Assembly (NCBI GenBank): GCA_903918755.1
Contig: CAIXFN010000028.1
Coordinates: 62,001 to 126,000 of the forward strand
Length of the DNA: 64,000 bases
Direction: 5' to 3'
From: an uncultured Pedosphaera sp.
Lineage (GTDB): Bacteria; Verrucomicrobiota; Verrucomicrobiia; Limisphaerales; Pedosphaeraceae
Positions 8,326-17,821 of the stretch are shown in pieces. The notes beneath the pieces are model-generated. The model saw nothing but the letters and a program-made list of their open reading frames with translations. It was not told where the DNA came from and did no database searches. Position 1 is the first letter of the stretch. Each line of letters begins with the position of its first letter. Both the position numbers and the translations under genes were made by a program.

Positions 8326-9419
8326 GGTTGCCAGACAGCGATCTGCCCTTTGCCGCCCACCGCCCAACCGCGCCCCTCTGCCCAAGCCGCGGCATGAAAC
8401 GGCTGGCGGTCCACCAACTTCCAAGTCAGCCCGCCGTCCCCGCTGCGGCTGCTTCCCGAAGGACCCACGGCAAGCCAGGCGCCGTCACTGGTTAGAATCA
8501 CGGTTTCCTTGAGACCCGGCGGATCCGTGGGTGTGGCCGCGCGCCACGAGCGACCGCCGTCATCCGTCACCATCACGTTGGGCGAGGCTTGCTGTTCCTT
8601 TTTATGATCGCCACCCACGCCCATTCCGTGCCGGGCGTCCCGGAAGCGCAAGCCGAAGATGCCCGCGGTTTCCCCGGCTGGCATGGGCGTTTCCACGACG
8701 TCCCAGGTGTCGCCGCGATCTGCCGTGCGGAAGACCCGGGCCCGGGGGCCGCCACCGGAAGCCAGCCAGGCGAGCGCCGTGCCTTGAGTCACCAAAGCGG
8801 AGTTGCCGGCGGCAAAGGCCGCCTCGTTCGGCAGCATCGCCGGCAGCCGGGCCGGCGGCAAACGTTCCCACGTCTGGCCACCATCGCCCGTGCGCAGCAA
8901 AAACCATTTTCCCCCCACGGGATCGCCCATTACCAGTCCGTTCCGCGCGTCCCAAAAGGCAATGCCGTCGAGAAAGGCACCCGGTTCGGTGGTTTGAAAA
9001 ACCTGCGTCCAAGTATCACCGCCATCGGTGGTGCGAAATAAACGCGTCGCGCCGGCCTCGGCCAATCCCGCACTCATTAGGATCGCCGTGCGCGCGTCGA
9101 ACGCGGCCACACCCCGGAAATCGAGCTTTTCGGCCCCTGACACCGGCTTGCGCACCCAGGTGGTGCCACCGTTGAGCGTGCGCAGGCAAACGCCGCCGGA
9201 GCCGCCCACCCATACCACGTTGGAACTCACCGCCGCCACGGCGCGGAAGCTCGTGTTCGTGTCGATTACCGGACTGACCTGGGGCACCCAACCGGCTTGG
9301 ACCAGGGCCGTCCCGGCGGTCAACCAGAGTCCCAGACAGCCCGTGGCGAGCAACCGGGGCAGGAGTGCTCGACGGGGGTTGGATAAGGCAGGAAAAATCA
9401 TGAGTTCAGGCGGTCGCAC
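8322..9419 (-). CDS. Secreted Ycf48/BNR-type beta-propeller protein
   Basis: A signal segment (LLATGCLGLWLTAGTALVQA) is followed by repeated propeller blades with the BNR/Ycf48 pattern: TLNGGTTWVRK, TTDGGDTWTQVF, TGDGGQTWERLP, TADRGDTWDVVE, DDGGRSWRAA, SGDGGLTWKLV. Such propellers are binding modules. Related proteins are annotated as photosystem stability factors or glycosyl-hydrolase-like proteins without proven catalysis. The stop overlaps the start of the symporter (ATGA), so the two are translationally coupled and may serve uptake of the same compound. The start could also be seven codons further in (MIFPALSNP). Confidence 0.75.
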   Translation of the reverse strand: MRPPELMIFPALSNPRRALLPRLLATGCLGLWLTAGTALVQAGWVPQVSPVIDTNTSFRAVAAVSSNVVWVGGSGGVCLRTLNGGTTWVRKPVSGAEKLDFRGVAAFDARTAILMSAGLAEAGATRLFRTTDGGDTWTQVFQTTEPGAFLDGIAFWDARNGLVMGDPVGGKWFLLRTGDGGQTWERLPPARLPAMLPNEAAFAAGNSALVTQGTALAWLASGGGPRARVFRTADRGDTWDVVETPMPAGETAGIFGLRFRDARHGMGVGGDHKKEQQASPNVMVTDDGGRSWRAATPTDPPGLKETVILTSDGAWLAVGPSGSSRSGDGGLTWKLVDRQPFHAAAWAEGRGWAVGGKGQIAVWQP

Positions 9420-9573
9420 TGCCCTTCACCGTAAGCCAATTCCGGCCGCCCCTTCAATCCGCAAATCCGGCTTGGGTGCATGGCCCGCGGGTAACCCTGA
9501 CTTCTGGCACAACGGCCCCCGCCAAATCGCATTGAATCAGTTCGGAAACCCTTTAGTCTGGCGGAAATCTCTC

Positions 9574-11763
9574 ATGCGACATCGTGTTCCATTTTTGCGG
9601 GCACCGCTTTGGGCCCTCCTCACCGGCGGTTTATTGGCGACCGTCGGACGAGCGGCCGAACCGCCTGCCTCCGGCCTGCGGGCCTGGACCGATTACCGCG
9701 TCATCATGTGGGTCGGTGACAGCGCCGCCAAACAACCGGCCAAGCTGCCGCTCTTTTATCAGCGTTTGCGCGAAATGGGCGTCAATACCGCCATGGTCTA
9801 TGGCGACGGCGATCCGCAACCGTTGCTGGACAATCAATTTCCGTATTACGTGGAAAACCTGATCAACCGCGGGTTATGCCTGAAGTTCAATTCCAAGGTC
9901 ACCGACTGGGACAAATTCGTGACGGAATGGGTGAAGACCGGCCGTCCGGATGCCGCCCTGGTGCGCGATTACAGTTTGGAAGATCCCGCCTGGCGGGATT
10001 GGGCGCGCGGGGAAATACAACGGATCGCCCGCAAAAATCAACCGCATCACCCGCTGGCCTATGACATCCGCGACGAACTCTCCACCACGATTTCGGCGAA
10101 TCCCTTTGATTACGACTTCAGCCCGTCGACGCTCGGCAAATTCCGCATTTGGTTGCGCGGCCAGTACGCCGATCTGGCCGCGCTGAACCGCGAATGGGAA
10201 ACCAGCTTCGCCTCGTGGGAGGAAGTCAGACCGTTTACCACGGACGCGATCAAGAACCGGATGGCCAGCGGCGACGCGCAACCGCGTGGCCGACCGGATT
10301 GGCAGGCGGTGCAGGGCCTCCGGTTTGATCCGCGCACGGCGCGCCAATCCCCCACCCGCTGGAACTTCGCCCCATGGGCGGATTTTCGAACCTTCATGGA
10401 CAGTTCCCTGGCCGGGGCCCTGGCGGACCTCCGCGCCGCCGCGCATGGGGTCGATCCCGCCACGCCGGTCGGCATTGAAGGCACGCAAATGCCGGCGGCC
10501 TTCGGCGGTTACGATATGTGGCGACTCTCCCAGTCGTTGGATTGGGTGGAGCCTTATGATATCGGCAACGCCCGGGAAATCTTTGGCTCCTTCATGCCGG
10601 GCCGACCGCTGGTCACCACCCTTTTTGAGAACGACACCGCCCACGCCCGTCGGCGCTTGTGGCATCTGCTGCTGGAAGGCGACCGGGGGTGCATCGTTTG
10701 GTGGAGTGAGGATTGTCTCGATTGGCAGAGCCCCGACTTCGCCCTGACCCCGAAGGGCCGCGCGCTTGCCCCCGCCCTGCGGGAGATGACCACGCCGCTC
10801 GCGCAGCTCTTTCTGCGCGCCGAGCGCCTCCACGATCCGGTGTTCATCCACTACTCGCAGCCCAGCATCCAGGTGGACTGGCTGCTGGAATCCACCGTGG
10901 ATGGTTCGACCTGGCTGCGGCGGTTCTCCAGCTATGAGGCCGACCACAACCGGCAGGCCCGCGTGCGCAATGGCTGGCTGAAGGCCCTGCAGGATCTGGG
11001 GTTCGCCCCGCAGTTCCTGGCGGCTACCCAGATCGAAGGCGGCGCACTCTCCCGGCTGGGAAACGCCGCGCTGATCCTGCCCGCCTCCCACGCGCTGGCG
11101 GATCGTGAGACGGCACAGATCACCATTTTTCTGGAGTCGCCGCAAAATCCAGGAATTACCCACGTGGTCCTGGCGGATGGCGTACCGGGTGCCTTTGAGG
11201 AGCACGGTAAATTACGTGCGTCCGCTGCCCTCGAGTCCCATTTTCCCGCCGCGGTTGATGGCCCGGACCTGAGCCGGGCGGCGCGGAACCGGGGTACCAC
11301 CAACGCCACCCTGAACGCGGATATCGCCCAGTACGCCGCGGCGCGACTCGCCGCCAAACCGGACTCCACGGCAGCGGCCTGGTCCGCCTGGCTGCGTCAG
11401 CAATTGGGGGATCTGCGCCCGGAAATCACGGTCACCGGGGATCCACATGTGCGCATCCATCGCTTCCGGGCGGGACGGAGCCAGTTAGTGGCGTTTGAAC
11501 GAAACGTGGATTACCAGATGAGCGAGGACTTGAAACAGGCCGGGGGTAACGAGAACCTTGAAAAGCCGGTGGCACTTACCGCCCGGCTGCCCCGACCCGG
11601 CCATGTTTACGATTTGCGGTCCCAAAAATACCTCGGCTCCACTGACGAAATACTTTTCACCCTGGACCCCTGGCAGCCTTCCCTGTTTGCGGTTCTGGAA
11701 CAAAAGGTTGCGGAAGCCGCGCTTCTCGAAACGCTGGCCCGGAGTTTGCCGGATCAAAAATAA
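9574..11763 (+). CDS. Secreted glycoside hydrolase, GH42 beta-galactosidase-like
   Basis: This 729-residue protein has a signal peptide (MRHRVPFLRAPLWALLTGG ... GRAAEP). The first domain reads as a GH42-like TIM barrel. YDIRDELS could hold the acid/base Glu after strand 4, and GIEGTQMPAAFGGYDMWR the nucleophile Glu after strand 7. A trimerisation-like domain (residues about 440-560, LGNAALILPASHALADRE) follows. It probably cleaves beta-galactosides or related plant/algal glycans in the periplasm or outside. I chose the start at 9574 because the upstream extension overlaps the opposite-strand propeller gene. Exact specificity is unknown. Confidence 0.72.
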   Translation: MRHRVPFLRAPLWALLTGGLLATVGRAAEPPASGLRAWTDYRVIMWVGDSAAKQPAKLPLFYQRLREMGVNTAMVYGDGDPQPLLDNQFPYYVENLINRGLCLKFNSKVTDWDKFVTEWVKTGRPDAALVRDYSLEDPAWRDWARGEIQRIARKNQPHHPLAYDIRDELSTTISANPFDYDFSPSTLGKFRIWLRGQYADLAALNREWETSFASWEEVRPFTTDAIKNRMASGDAQPRGRPDWQAVQGLRFDPRTARQSPTRWNFAPWADFRTFMDSSLAGALADLRAAAHGVDPATPVGIEGTQMPAAFGGYDMWRLSQSLDWVEPYDIGNAREIFGSFMPGRPLVTTLFENDTAHARRRLWHLLLEGDRGCIVWWSEDCLDWQSPDFALTPKGRALAPALREMTTPLAQLFLRAERLHDPVFIHYSQPSIQVDWLLESTVDGSTWLRRFSSYEADHNRQARVRNGWLKALQDLGFAPQFLAATQIEGGALSRLGNAALILPASHALADRETAQITIFLESPQNPGITHVVLADGVPGAFEEHGKLRASAALESHFPAAVDGPDLSRAARNRGTTNATLNADIAQYAAARLAAKPDSTAAAWSAWLRQQLGDLRPEITVTGDPHVRIHRFRAGRSQLVAFERNVDYQMSEDLKQAGGNENLEKPVALTARLPRPGHVYDLRSQKYLGSTDEILFTLDPWQPSLFAVLEQKVAEAALLETLARSLPDQK

Positions 11764-11764
11764 A

Positions 11765-11785
11765 CCCCGCCGGCTCCCGGCGGGG
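11765..11785 (+). terminator. Intrinsic-type hairpin after the hydrolase gene
   Basis: A 9-bp perfect G+C stem (CCCCGCCGG / CCGGCGGGG) with a 3-nt loop begins 2 nt after the stop codon. The U-tract is poor (TCTAT), so termination efficiency is uncertain. The rest of the convergent spacer up to 12025 shows no gene. A 7-bp stem GTCAGCG/CGCTGAC near 11990-12015 may end the opposite operon. Confidence 0.55.
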
Positions 11786-12025
11786 TCTATCCCCATTCTC
11801 CCTCCCTGGTCGGATCGAATGACCCGTAAGATCTAAAATGGACGCCCAACTTGACTTGGTTCCGGCGCTTCCCTCCGGGTGGTGTTAAGTTGTCGGCGAG
11901 AACTTAGCAGCTATCATGCCACCGTAAAGAAGCAGGCCTATCAGGTACTTACAGATCGACCGTTCCAAGCCGGGCGGGCCGTTCACGCCCGTCAGCGTCA
12001 TTTTCACGCGCTGACCCCGCCCGTC

Positions 12026-12454
12026 CTAGAGATATCGATAAGGCTTTTCCATCGGGAAAGAGTTGGGGAGATGGCGAATTTCGCGGACCACGCCATCGGT
12101 CAATAGGACCTCCACGATGTCAAAACGGATTTTGACTGACGGGTTTTTCAGCAAGCGGAGGTAATCCAGCGCGGTCTGGGACAGGAGCCGGCGTTTACGC
12201 GCGTTCACGGCCGCCGCGGGCCGCGTCCATTCCTCGGAAGAACGGGTCTTGACCTCGACAAACGCCAGACAATCGCCGTCGCGGAAAATCAGATCGATTT
12301 CGCCCCGGCGCGAACGGTAGTTGGCGGTAAGGAATTTCAACCCGAGCCCGCGCAGGTGCTTCCGGGCCGCCGCCTCACCGATGGCCCCGTGCTGGTGGGC
12401 CAGCGGCCGCGGCCGGCCGGCCCACCAGGCTTGGAACCGCCGCCAGAGATTCAT
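12026..12454 (-). CDS. yraN: UPF0102 (YraN) family putative endonuclease-fold protein
   Basis: The 142-residue protein matches the YraN family throughout: GAIGEAAARKHLRGLGLKFL, then NYRSRRGEIDLIFRDGDCLAFVEVKTR. The latter carries the E-x-D-L-I ... F-V-E-V-K motif of restriction-endonuclease-like folds. Function is unproven; a DNA-processing role is often suggested. The start at 12454 gives an ATGA overlap with rnhB, the classic rnhB-yraN pairing. It is the last gene of the LPS operon. Confidence 0.9.
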   Translation of the reverse strand: MNLWRRFQAWWAGRPRPLAHQHGAIGEAAARKHLRGLGLKFLTANYRSRRGEIDLIFRDGDCLAFVEVKTRSSEEWTRPAAAVNARKRRLLSQTALDYLRLLKNPSVKIRFDIVEVLLTDGVVREIRHLPNSFPMEKPYRYL

Positions 12455-13137
12455 GGCACAAGGTCGGTAGGGGGGAACAATTCCAGGTTGATCGCCACCG
12501 GACGGAAGGGGGCAAAGCTGCGCCGATGGATGGGACAAGGGCCCAACGCGGCAATCGCGGCCAGGTGTTGCGGCGTGCCGTAGCCCTTGTGCTCCGCAAA
12601 GCCATAGCCGGGATAGGCCTGGTCGTATTCCAGCATCAACCGGTCCCGCGTTACTTTGGCCAGCACACTGGCCGCGGCGATCGAATAACTCCGGGCATCG
12701 CCCTTCACCAAGGGGGTGTTGGGGAGCAATAGGGATTTGACCGGCCGCCCGTCCACCAACGCATGCTCCGGGGCGGGGTCCAATTGCGCCAATGCCTGCC
12801 GCATGCCCAGATGGGCGGCTTGCAGAATGTTAATGCGGTCAATGACCTCGACGTCCACCACCGCCACGCCACGTTGAATTTCCGCGCTCCCCATGATGAC
12901 GGCAAAAAAACGGTCGCGCTGCTCCGCGCTCAGCTGCTTGGAATCGTTCAATCCGCGCAAAGCGGCGGGCAACCCGGAAGCGAGCCACCCGTGCGGAAAC
13001 ATCACCGCCGCCGCCACCACGGGTCCCGCCAGTGGACCACAACCCGCCTCATCCACGCCGGCCACAAACTGCAACCCCTGACGCCAGAGTTCGCGCTCGA
13101 AGCCGAGCCGGTTCGTAAATGTTTTGCCCTCTGCCAT
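12451..13137 (-). CDS. rnhB: Ribonuclease HII
   Basis: RNase HII removes ribonucleotides and RNA primers from RNA-DNA hybrids. The signature GVDEAGCGPLAGPVVAAAV contains the first acidic pair (Asp-Glu), ALVDGRPV supplies a further catalytic Asp, and SYSIAAASVLAKVTRDR is the conserved substrate-binding helix followed by the fourth acidic residue in MLEYD. At 228 residues it is of normal length. It lies 30 bp after lptB and overlaps yraN by 4 nt. Confidence 0.95.
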   Translation of the reverse strand: MAEGKTFTNRLGFERELWRQGLQFVAGVDEAGCGPLAGPVVAAAVMFPHGWLASGLPAALRGLNDSKQLSAEQRDRFFAVIMGSAEIQRGVAVVDVEVIDRINILQAAHLGMRQALAQLDPAPEHALVDGRPVKSLLLPNTPLVKGDARSYSIAAASVLAKVTRDRLMLEYDQAYPGYGFAEHKGYGTPQHLAAIAALGPCPIHRRSFAPFRPVAINLELFPPTDLVP

Positions 13138-13167
13138 GCGTTTGGATCGCCCGCCCGGGCGCCATTA

Positions 13168-13950
13168 CTACATGTTAAATTCCGGACCGAGATAAATCTC
13201 CCGGGCGCGCGGGTCATCCACCATGCGGTTCGCCGCCCCTTCATAAACCACTTCCCCGTGATGGATCAGGTAGGCGCGATCCACCAATTTCAGGGTTTCC
13301 CGGACGTTGTGGTCCGTGATCAGGATGCCCAACCCGCGTTGCTGCAATCGGCGCACAATTTTTTGCACCTCATAGACCGCGATGGGATCAATGCCGCTGA
13401 AGGGCTCATCCAGGAGGAGCAGCTTGGGACTCGTGACCAACGCCCGGGTGATTTCCAAACGCCGCTTCTCGCCGCCGCTTAACATGTAAGCCTTGCTGGC
13501 GGAAAGCCGGGTCAGGTCCAATTCATCCAGCAGGTATTTGAGCCGCAATTTGCGCTCCGCGGCATCCATCCGGCAGGTCTCCAGAATGGCCAGAATGTTT
13601 TCCTCCACCGTCAGTTTGCGGAAGATGGAGGGCTCCTGCGTCAGGTAACCAATCCCCAGCCGCGCCCGTTGGTGCATGGGCAGCCGGGTCATGTCGCGGC
13701 CTTGAAAATTCACGCTGCCGGCGTCCGGTTTCACGAGGCCCACCACCATGTTGAAGGTGGTGGTTTTCCCGGCGCCGTTCGGCCCCAGCAGACCCACGAT
13801 CTCCCCCGCCGCCACCCGGATGGACACGCCGTTCACCACCCGCCGCTGCCGGTATTCCTTGATCAGTTTATCTGTGCTCAGCAAGGCCGCGGGATCCCCG
13901 CCACCGGGACCGGCCGGGAGAGGTGAAGTCTGGGTTAGCGAAGCGCTCAT
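13168..13950 (-). CDS. lptB: LPS export ABC transporter ATP-binding protein
   Basis: The 260-residue ABC ATPase has Walker A GPNGAGKTTTFNMVVG, Q-loop YLTQEPSIFRKLTVEEN (the QEPSIF form typical of LptB), signature LSGGEKRRLEITRAL, Walker B LLLLDEPFSGIDPIAV and the H-switch DHNVRETL. It powers extraction of LPS from the inner membrane with LptF/LptG, which are not in this window. It is translationally coupled (ATGA) to the LptA/LptC-like gene, as in other Gram-negative bacteria. The N-terminal about 25 residues are an extension rich in Pro/Gly. Confidence 0.95.
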   Translation of the reverse strand: MSASLTQTSPLPAGPGGGDPAALLSTDKLIKEYRQRRVVNGVSIRVAAGEIVGLLGPNGAGKTTTFNMVVGLVKPDAGSVNFQGRDMTRLPMHQRARLGIGYLTQEPSIFRKLTVEENILAILETCRMDAAERKLRLKYLLDELDLTRLSASKAYMLSGGEKRRLEITRALVTSPKLLLLDEPFSGIDPIAVYEVQKIVRRLQQRGLGILITDHNVRETLKLVDRAYLIHHGEVVYEGAANRMVDDPRAREIYLGPEFNM

Positions 13951-15974
13951 GGGGCGGTGGTGTTGGAACCGGCCGCCGCCGCCGGGGCATTCGTCCGACT
14001 GGCACGGGCTGCGGCCAGATTGATGCGCACTTGCGTCCGCCGGCTTTCGCCCAGGATGAACGAACCGAGGGCATGATTGTAGATGATCCGGTCCTGGAAG
14101 GATGTCACCCCCGGCCGGTGCAGAATGGGATCACCCATCAACCGCGCCAGGTCATTGGTACCGGTATAGAGCAGCGTGCGCCCAAACGCGGTGGCATCGT
14201 CCTTCCAGAGCGCCACCTGGCCTTCGGCCGTCGCCGTCTGCACGCGGTTGGTGGTGGGGAAGAATTGCGCCTGGACGGAATCCGCGCTCAGCCCCAGCCG
14301 GGAAGGCGTCATATGGTTGGTAGTGATCGTGGTCTGGGTGCCCTGCACCAGCCCCTCCGCCCGGATGGCTGCCAGCAAATTGTTGGTCCGCATGGTGATG
14401 TCCAGATGCTGACTGCGGAAATCCCGCTCCACCGAACGGCCCCGGGCGTCCGGAGTCGGCAGAAGGTGCACGTAAACATTGGTGTCCGCCCGCAGTCCGC
14501 TGATTTGCCGTTCCGGCGTGAGACGCACCTGCAGCGTGCCCGCTTCCAGCGTGGCGCGCACCACGTCGGCCGTCAGCAACCCGGCCCGAACTTCCCGGCG
14601 GAAAGTGAGCAACCCGGCGGCGTAATCGTAATCGTCCGCCACCACCTCGATAAATTGATTGGCCCCCGCGGGTTGGCCGGCCACCGTGCGGTTGGTGCCG
14701 AAGGCGGACGTGGGCAGTTTGAGATAGGCGTTCGTCCGGGCTTCCAGGACCTGGTCCTGGTTGTTGTAGGCCAGCCGCCCGGCGCGGAGCACCCGGTCGT
14801 CCGCCTGCCAGAACGCATTCCCCGTCAGTTCCATCCGGCCGGATGCCTGGGTGTAAACCGCCCGGGCGGCGGAAGCGCGACTGTTCCGCGCCGGGTCCAC
14901 GAGGATGATGACGTTGGTCTCGGCCAGCACTTGCTCCATCGGGCCATTGGTGGCCGGCATGAAAAATGTCATCCGCTCCGCATAGATCTCCGTCAAATCC
15001 GTGGGCCGGACTTCCCCCACCGGAACCCCCGGCTTCGGCGCGGGTGCGGCAAACCAACCGCCGGCGTCCGCGGAATTGGGTCGCGGAAACTTGAGATAGG
15101 CCTCCCCCACGGACCGTATGGTATGCCGCGCCTGATCAAAGAAAAAAACTGTTCCGCTGGCCTCCGTCAAACCGTCCACGTAACGGGGACCGCCGGTCAA
15201 CTCGACCAACTTCTCGTCGCCCCGCGCGGTGTAAACCGCGTGCCGACCGGTCGCCCGCCCGCCCGTCCCCTTGCGGATGATCACCACGTTCTGGTCCGCG
15301 TCAATGCGCTCGACGGAATTCGTGGACGAGCGATGAATTTCCATCAAGTCACATTGCAACTCAATCTGGTCGTCGCCTCCATGAACCCGGCCGGAGTAGG
15401 TGATCAACTCAGCGCCCCGGTCGTAAATAAATTGGTCGGAATAGATTTCCAGGACCTGGTTGGTCCCGGCCGCGGTGGCGGGTTTGGCGCCGGTGGTGCC
15501 GGCCACCAAAGCGCGTTGGATGGTGGTGTGGACCTGGTTCGAAACCATCAGGATGGAATTCGTGCCATGCTTCTCCCATTGGAACCCCACGCCGGACATC
15601 CGCAACCGGCCGTCCGCGGAATGCATTTCCAGCGGGCCCGCGGAGTTGGCGGTGAAATTGGTGGTGTTAAAGTTGCAATCCGGTGCCTCAATGGTGATTT
15701 CCGCCTGGTTCGTGGTTCCGGTTTCCGGAAACGTCTCAATCTTCAGGACTTTGGCGACATAACGCTTGTCACCCGCCGGGCGCAACTGCTTGCCGGTGAT
15801 CTTGGTCTTGATCTGGCCCTGGTGAACACCTTCGTAGGTCTCAGCGGGAATCACAAAGTCGTTCGCCACCTGGGCCCGGCCGCCCACTACGGACCCGCCG
15901 AGCAACAGCAGGGCCAGAATCCAACCCGCCTGCGCCCGGCGCCGGGCCTTGCCGACAAAATTATTGAGCTCCAT
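13947..15974 (-). CDS. Large OstA/LptA-LptC-like LPS transport protein
   Basis: This is a 675-residue protein with an N-terminal membrane/signal helix (AGWILALLLLGGSVVGG). Repeated beta-jellyroll type segments follow (for example LEIYSDQFIYDRGAELITYSG, IEVVADDYDYAAGLLTFRRE). The LptA/LptC/LptD-N (OstA) family uses such segments to form the periplasmic LPS bridge. Ordinary LptA is about 180 and LptC about 190 residues, so this looks like a multi-jellyroll fusion of LptC and LptA functions. Position between kdsC and lptB supports the role. I chose the start at 15974, 4 nt after kdsC ends. Domain boundaries were judged by eye. Confidence 0.8.
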   Translation of the reverse strand: MELNNFVGKARRRAQAGWILALLLLGGSVVGGRAQVANDFVIPAETYEGVHQGQIKTKITGKQLRPAGDKRYVAKVLKIETFPETGTTNQAEITIEAPDCNFNTTNFTANSAGPLEMHSADGRLRMSGVGFQWEKHGTNSILMVSNQVHTTIQRALVAGTTGAKPATAAGTNQVLEIYSDQFIYDRGAELITYSGRVHGGDDQIELQCDLMEIHRSSTNSVERIDADQNVVIIRKGTGGRATGRHAVYTARGDEKLVELTGGPRYVDGLTEASGTVFFFDQARHTIRSVGEAYLKFPRPNSADAGGWFAAPAPKPGVPVGEVRPTDLTEIYAERMTFFMPATNGPMEQVLAETNVIILVDPARNSRASAARAVYTQASGRMELTGNAFWQADDRVLRAGRLAYNNQDQVLEARTNAYLKLPTSAFGTNRTVAGQPAGANQFIEVVADDYDYAAGLLTFRREVRAGLLTADVVRATLEAGTLQVRLTPERQISGLRADTNVYVHLLPTPDARGRSVERDFRSQHLDITMRTNNLLAAIRAEGLVQGTQTTITTNHMTPSRLGLSADSVQAQFFPTTNRVQTATAEGQVALWKDDATAFGRTLLYTGTNDLARLMGDPILHRPGVTSFQDRIIYNHALGSFILGESRRTQVRINLAAARASRTNAPAAAAGSNTTAP

Positions 15975-15978
15975 AGAA

Positions 15979-16521
15979 TCAGGCCGAGTGGCCCGCCACA
16001 ATTGCATCCCATTTACCCTGCGCCTTCAGCACCAGATCCACGACTTCGCGCACCGCCCCCCGCCCGCCCGGGGCGGACGTCACATAATGGGAGAGGGCCT
16101 TGGCCTCGGCAATGGCGTCCGCCACGGTGGCCGCCACGCCCGCGCGCTTCAGCACGCCCAGATCCACCACGTCATCCCCCATGAACGAAATCTGCTCCCA
16201 GGTGAGCCCGGTCCGGGCCAGCAAACGCTCGACGGCCACCACCTTGCCTTCCTTGGTCTGCTCCAGAAAATCGATTTTCAACTCCTCCGCGCGCAACGTG
16301 GTGGCGCCCGAAAACCGGGCGGAGACCCAACCCACTTGGATGCCGGCCTGGCGCAACATCATCATCCCCAACCCATCCCGGATATGGAAACGTTTCGTTT
16401 CCGATGGCTGACCGATCAAAATGGAGGAATCGGTGAGGATGCCGTCCACATCGCAGAGAAAAAGCCGCACTTTGGTCAGGCGCGCCGCCAACTCCGTCGC
16501 GGGGATGTTGTATTCAGCCAT
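15979..16521 (-). CDS. kdsC: 3-deoxy-D-manno-octulosonate 8-phosphate phosphatase
   Basis: KdsC is a HAD phosphatase that turns KDO-8-phosphate into KDO for lipid A core synthesis. LFLCDVDGILTDSSILIG holds the nucleophile Asp and general acid Asp (DVDG[I/V]LTD), ISAR-type VSARFSG is motif II, and ISFMGDDVVDLGVL is the metal-binding motif. At 180 residues it is standard for the cap-less tetrameric class. It sits 3 nt after kdsA in the same operon. Confidence 0.94.
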   Translation of the reverse strand: MAEYNIPATELAARLTKVRLFLCDVDGILTDSSILIGQPSETKRFHIRDGLGMMMLRQAGIQVGWVSARFSGATTLRAEELKIDFLEQTKEGKVVAVERLLARTGLTWEQISFMGDDVVDLGVLKRAGVAATVADAIAEAKALSHYVTSAPGGRGAVREVVDLVLKAQGKWDAIVAGHSA

Positions 16522-16524
16522 GGC

Positions 16525-17349
16525 TCAAGGGAGTCCGCGCACCAGCGCGTGTAATTTAACCAGCACCGCCAGCACTTTTGGCATCTCGGCCAGCGGGATC
16601 ATATTCGGACCGTCGCTCAACGCCTGGTCGGGATTGGGGTGAGTTTCGATGAACACCCCCTGGGCACCCGCCGCCACCGCACTGCGCGCCAGGACCGGCG
16701 CAAATTCCCGCTGCCCGCTCGATTTATCCCCGCCGCCGCCCGGCAATTGCACCGAATGCGTGGCATCAAAAATCACCGGATAACCGCATCGCCGCATGAT
16801 CGGGATGGAGCGCATGTCCGCGACGAGATTGTTATAGCCAAAAGTCGTCCCCCGTTCGGTCAGGAGCAATTTCTTGCCGCCCGCATGCTCCGCCTTTTTC
16901 ACCACCGGACCCATTTCCGCCGGGGAAAGGAACTGACCCTTCTTGATGTTGACAATTTTCCCGGTCCGGGCGGCGGCGGCGATGAGATCCGTCTGGCGGC
17001 ACAGGAAGGCCGGGATTTGCAGCACATCCACGACCTGCGCCGCGGCGGCCACCTGTTCTTCCGTATGCACATCGGTCAGGACCGGCACCCCCAGTTTGGA
17101 CCGCACACGGCCCAAAACCGCCAACCCCTCCGCGAGGCCCGGGCCGCGGAAGGAAGTGTTGGAAGTCCGGTTCGCCTTGTCATAACTCGCCTTGAAAACG
17201 TAGGTCACCCCGAGCCGGCGGCAAACTTTTTGCAAAAAAGCCCCCACCTCCAGGCAAAGCTCTTCGGATTCAATCGCGCAGGGACCGCCGATCAGCACCA
17301 GGCGGCGCGGCGAGTTCAGGGAATTCCAGATCACAGAATCTTTCAGCAC
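16525..17349 (-). CDS. kdsA: 2-dehydro-3-deoxyphosphooctonate aldolase (KDO-8-P synthase)
   Basis: KdsA condenses phosphoenolpyruvate with arabinose 5-phosphate. The 274-residue barrel contains [35 protein letters not shown] and [13 protein letters not shown], all family hallmarks. The Cys in GGPCAIES is the residue used by metal-dependent (class II, Aquifex-like) enzymes; metal-independent enzymes have Asn there. The start codon is GTG at 17349, only 8 nt below a good -10 box, so the mRNA may be leaderless. It is the first gene of the kdsA-kdsC-lpt-rnhB-yraN operon. Confidence 0.94.
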   Translation of the reverse strand: MLKDSVIWNSLNSPRRLVLIGGPCAIESEELCLEVGAFLQKVCRRLGVTYVFKASYDKANRTSNTSFRGPGLAEGLAVLGRVRSKLGVPVLTDVHTEEQVAAAAQVVDVLQIPAFLCRQTDLIAAAARTGKIVNIKKGQFLSPAEMGPVVKKAEHAGGKKLLLTERGTTFGYNNLVADMRSIPIMRRCGYPVIFDATHSVQLPGGGGDKSSGQREFAPVLARSAVAAGAQGVFIETHPNPDQALSDGPNMIPLAEMPKVLAVLVKLHALVRGLP

Positions 17350-17356
17350 AGAACCG

Positions 17357-17385
17357 GTTCTATCAGTTTTGGTGCCGGGTGTAAA
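17357..17385 (-). promoter_or_regulatory. Sigma70-type promoter of the kdsA operon
   Basis: Reading leftwards, TTTACA (17380-17385) and TAGAAC (17357-17362) are 17 bp apart. Transcription would begin at about 17350, essentially at the GTG start of kdsA. Confidence 0.5.
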
Positions 17386-17538
17386 TGACCGTAAATCCCA
17401 CCCCCACCCTCCGATTTTTTCGGGATTGGGGCCGTCCTCCCGGGCTACGCCGGACGGTTCCCCGGCACTGCCGCAAGCTCAACCGCCGCCCGTTTGCCCT
17501 GGGCACCGCTTGGCACCGATCGTGCTCAGAGATGTCTC

Positions 17539-17694
17539 ATGATGAACAAAGCATCATTTCATTGGTTTGCGTTTTGGCTGCCGGTGAGCGGTTTGATCGG
17601 CTGGTTGCTTACCCGGGCGGGATTGCGAATACCGCTCGGCTACCAGGATGGCAATGGGTTCCATCGCGGAATTCAGGACGAAAGCGCCGAATAA
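17539..17694 (+). CDS. Doubtful 51-residue membrane-segment ORF
   Basis: This short ORF in the 470-bp spacer between kdsA and aroF begins with two consecutive ATGs and encodes one hydrophobic stretch (WFAFWLPVSGLIGWLLT) followed by a polar tail. I see no ribosome site, no homologue and no operon partner, so it may be chance. Nothing else recognisable lies between 17396 and 17821. Confidence 0.2.
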   Translation: MMNKASFHWFAFWLPVSGLIGWLLTRAGLRIPLGYQDGNGFHRGIQDESAE

Positions 17695-17821
17695 ACGGTG
17701 GCGCCGGCCCCCCCGCGGTGGCGTCCAGTTGGACGACCCCACCCGCCTCGGACCCGGCCCGAAGGCCGGCAGTCCGAGCAAACCGATAGATGCTGTCCCG
17801 GGCCGGGCGGTTAGTCCCCGC

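Noticed and set aside
6751-8424. Upstream start of the symporter at 8424
   Set aside because: The extra 33 residues are Arg/Gly-rich and overlap the propeller gene by 103 nt, whereas the start at 8325 gives an ATGA overlap and a normal first helix.
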